A stretch of 18,034 bases of DNA from Candidatus Pelagibacter sp. TMED239 (GTDB lineage Bacteria > Pseudomonadota > Alphaproteobacteria > Pelagibacterales > Pelagibacteraceae), in NCBI GenBank assembly GCA_002169475.2, contig NHKK02000037.1, positions 1 to 18,034 of the forward strand, given 5' to 3'. Below are positions 16,479 to 18,034 of this stretch, piece after piece; position 1 is the stretch's first letter, and each line of letters begins with the position of its first letter. A model generated the notes under the pieces. The model saw only the letters and a program-made list of their open reading frames with translations, was not told where the DNA came from and ran no database searches. The position numbers were made by a program, and so were the translations under genes.

Positions 16479-18008
16479 CTAGTACTTTAATTGAAGATCT
16501 TTATAATTAAAAGCTTTGATAAAAAAAGAAATTAATAAAAAGAAAACTAAACCTAAGAATACAGAAAAAATCAAATAAAATGATTTAAAATTATACTCAT
16601 AACTTAATTGATTTTGGAAAATTGAAATTAAATAGTTAAAAAATATTCCCATAATAACTGATGCTAAAATTATTTTAAATAATTTATTAAAAAAAACTTT
16701 ACTAAATTTAAATAAATCTTTTTTCTTTAAATAAATGAATAATACAATTGAATTAAACCAAGAAGAAATAGATGTGGCTATCGGAATAATTATAAAACCA
16801 ATACTTTTAAAATAATAAAGGCTTATAACAATATTTAAAATTACAGAAATTAATGAAATATAAAAAGGTGTCTTAGTATCATTGTTTGCAAAGAAAAAAG
16901 TTGAAAAAACTTTGATGAGAGCAAAAGCAGGCAAACCAAAACTAAAAAAATAAAGGGCTTTTGCTGAATTTGACACTGCTTCTTTGCTATAAGAGCCATA
17001 TCCAAATAATGCTGAAATAATTTCCTCTGAACCAATTAATAAGGCGATAGATGCTGGCAAACTTAAAAACATACTTAACTCTAGTGCTTTATTTTGAATT
17101 TCTAAAATCTTATTTTTTTTTCTTAAATAAACATGTTTAGAGAGCTGAGGTAAAACAACTACCCCAATAGCAATCCCTGCTATCGCCAAGTTTATTTGGT
17201 AAATTCTATCTGCATAATACAAATAGGACACTGCGCTGGCTTGAAAAGATGCAATAATAGTGCCTACTAAAATATTAATTTGGGTGACACCTGATGAAAA
17301 AATGCTTGGTAAAAGTTTTTTAAAAAAAAGTTTTACTTTAGTATTTATTTTTAAATTAAAATTAAATCTAAACGAATGAAATTTATTAACAAATTTATAA
17401 AGAAAGATTAGTTGTAGAAAACCAGCAATAGACACTCCATAAGATAAATAATAAATAAGTTTATCATTCAAATATTTACCAAAAAATAAAATACCAATTA
17501 AAACTAAATTAAGGATTATGGGTGCACCTGAGGCAGCAGCAAATTTATTATGAGAATTTAATATTGCACCAAAAAAAGATGATAAACTTACAAATAATAA
17601 AAATGGAAATGTTATTCTGGTTAAATCTATGGCAAGTTCAATTTTTTCATTATTTTCGACAAATCCTGGTGCGATAAAACTCACAAAAACTGGCATAAAA
17701 ACTTCAGCTAACAAAACTAAAAATAAAAGACTTAAAAATAATAAGTTAAAAATTTCGTTAGCAAAAATATTTGATTTTGATTTACTTTTTAATGACTCAG
17801 AGGCATAGCTTGGAACAAATGCTGCGTTAAATGTTCCCTCTGCAAATAATCTTCTAAAAGTGTTAGGGATTCTAAAAGCTACAAAAAAAGCATCTGCAAA
17901 AATGCTTGTACCAAGAAAAATTGCAATTAGTACATCTCTCAAATAACCAAGTAATCTACTGATTATAGTATAAAAACCAAAAGTCCCTGTTGACTTAACT
18001 AAATTCAT
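16479..18008 (-). CDS. murJ: Lipid II flippase MurJ (MviN)
   Basis: MurJ moves the peptidoglycan precursor lipid II across the inner membrane and belongs to the MOP exporter superfamily. The 509-residue product has the family length and repeated hydrophobic segments over its whole length, consistent with about 14 membrane helices. The conserved N-terminus NLVKSTGTFGFYTIISRLLGYLRDVL is followed by FADAFFVAFRIPNTFRRLFAEGTFNAAFVPSY (about 38-69), the signature loop of the family. The gene is complete: ATG at 18006-18008 and stop TAG at 16479. Only 26 nt lie upstream in the window, so its promoter or upstream gene cannot be seen. murJ followed by trpS is common in alphaproteobacteria. Confidence 0.97.
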   Translation of the reverse strand: MNLVKSTGTFGFYTIISRLLGYLRDVLIAIFLGTSIFADAFFVAFRIPNTFRRLFAEGTFNAAFVPSYASESLKSKSKSNIFANEIFNLLFLSLLFLVLLAEVFMPVFVSFIAPGFVENNEKIELAIDLTRITFPFLLFVSLSSFFGAILNSHNKFAAASGAPIILNLVLIGILFFGKYLNDKLIYYLSYGVSIAGFLQLIFLYKFVNKFHSFRFNFNLKINTKVKLFFKKLLPSIFSSGVTQINILVGTIIASFQASAVSYLYYADRIYQINLAIAGIAIGVVVLPQLSKHVYLRKKNKILEIQNKALELSMFLSLPASIALLIGSEEIISALFGYGSYSKEAVSNSAKALYFFSFGLPAFALIKVFSTFFFANNDTKTPFYISLISVILNIVISLYYFKSIGFIIIPIATSISSWFNSIVLFIYLKKKDLFKFSKVFFNKLFKIILASVIMGIFFNYLISIFQNQLSYEYNFKSFYLIFSVFLGLVFFLLISFFIKAFNYKDLQLKY

Positions 18009-18034
18009 AAATCATATTAGTCTTAATTTTACCC

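Noticed and set aside
16850..17035. 61-codon minus-strand frame inside murJ
   Set aside because: It is an out-of-frame shadow of the MurJ coding sequence with no motif.
1..18034. CRISPR arrays, insertion sequences, tRNA or rRNA genes, toxin-antitoxin or defence modules
   Set aside because: No regularly spaced direct repeats, terminal inverted repeats, transposase motifs or cloverleaf-like sequences were seen; nearly every base is accounted for by housekeeping genes.

Overview
The window looks like a chromosomal segment of a streamlined, strongly AT-rich alphaproteobacterium, most probably of the SAR11 clade (Pelagibacterales). Three things point there. Proteins are rich in K, N and I. Intergenic gaps are tiny: most are 0-11 nt, many genes overlap, and the longest non-coding stretch is 97 nt. 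The gene order is the alphaproteobacterial block murJ-trpS-nfuA-tsaB-fur-miaB-phoH-ybeY-lnt-metK-nusA-infB-rbfA-rpsO-pnp. The organism assignment is inference from gene content and composition; no marker gene search was possible.

Layout: every gene except one lies on the minus strand, so transcription runs from right to left. From the right edge come murJ (lipid II flippase), trpS, nfuA (Fe-S carrier) and a membrane-anchored Bax-like glucosaminidase. Next is the only plus-strand gene, an exported CE4 polysaccharide deacetylase, tail-to-tail with the glucosaminidase and head-to-head with tsaB. Then follows a tightly packed run: tsaB (unusually short), a Fur-family regulator, miaB, phoH, ybeY, lnt and metK. 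After a 97-nt gap that holds a promoter candidate and a terminator-like hairpin comes the transcription/translation operon nusA-infB-rbfA-rpsO-pnp. pnp runs off the left edge. No stretch over 300 bases lacks a gene. I saw no tRNA, rRNA, CRISPR, IS or phage element.

Function: this is a housekeeping region. It covers RNA synthesis, processing and decay (NusA, Pnp, YbeY, PhoH), initiation and ribosome assembly (IF2, RbfA, S15), tRNA modification and charging (TsaB, MiaB, TrpS), SAM supply (MetK, the methyl donor, with MiaB a SAM consumer), Fe-S and metal homeostasis (NfuA supplying clusters, MiaB a cluster enzyme, Fur-like control), and envelope work (MurJ, Lnt, glucosaminidase, deacetylase).

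No novel defence or mobile system is visible. The points most worth checking are: (1) an intrinsic-terminator-like hairpin whose T-tract abuts the nusA ribosome binding site, with no room for a promoter behind it, suggesting attenuation of the whole nusA-pnp operon; (2) a head-to-head overlap of the 5' coding ends of tsaB and the deacetylase, with candidate promoters for each inside the other gene; (3) a TsaB of only 128 residues that keeps its N-terminal lobe and a possible C-terminal tail; (4) several usual members of this gene block missing from their places (truB, rimP, ylxR, trmB, corC, rimI); (5) an insertion of two wall-active genes at the nfuA/tsaB junction.
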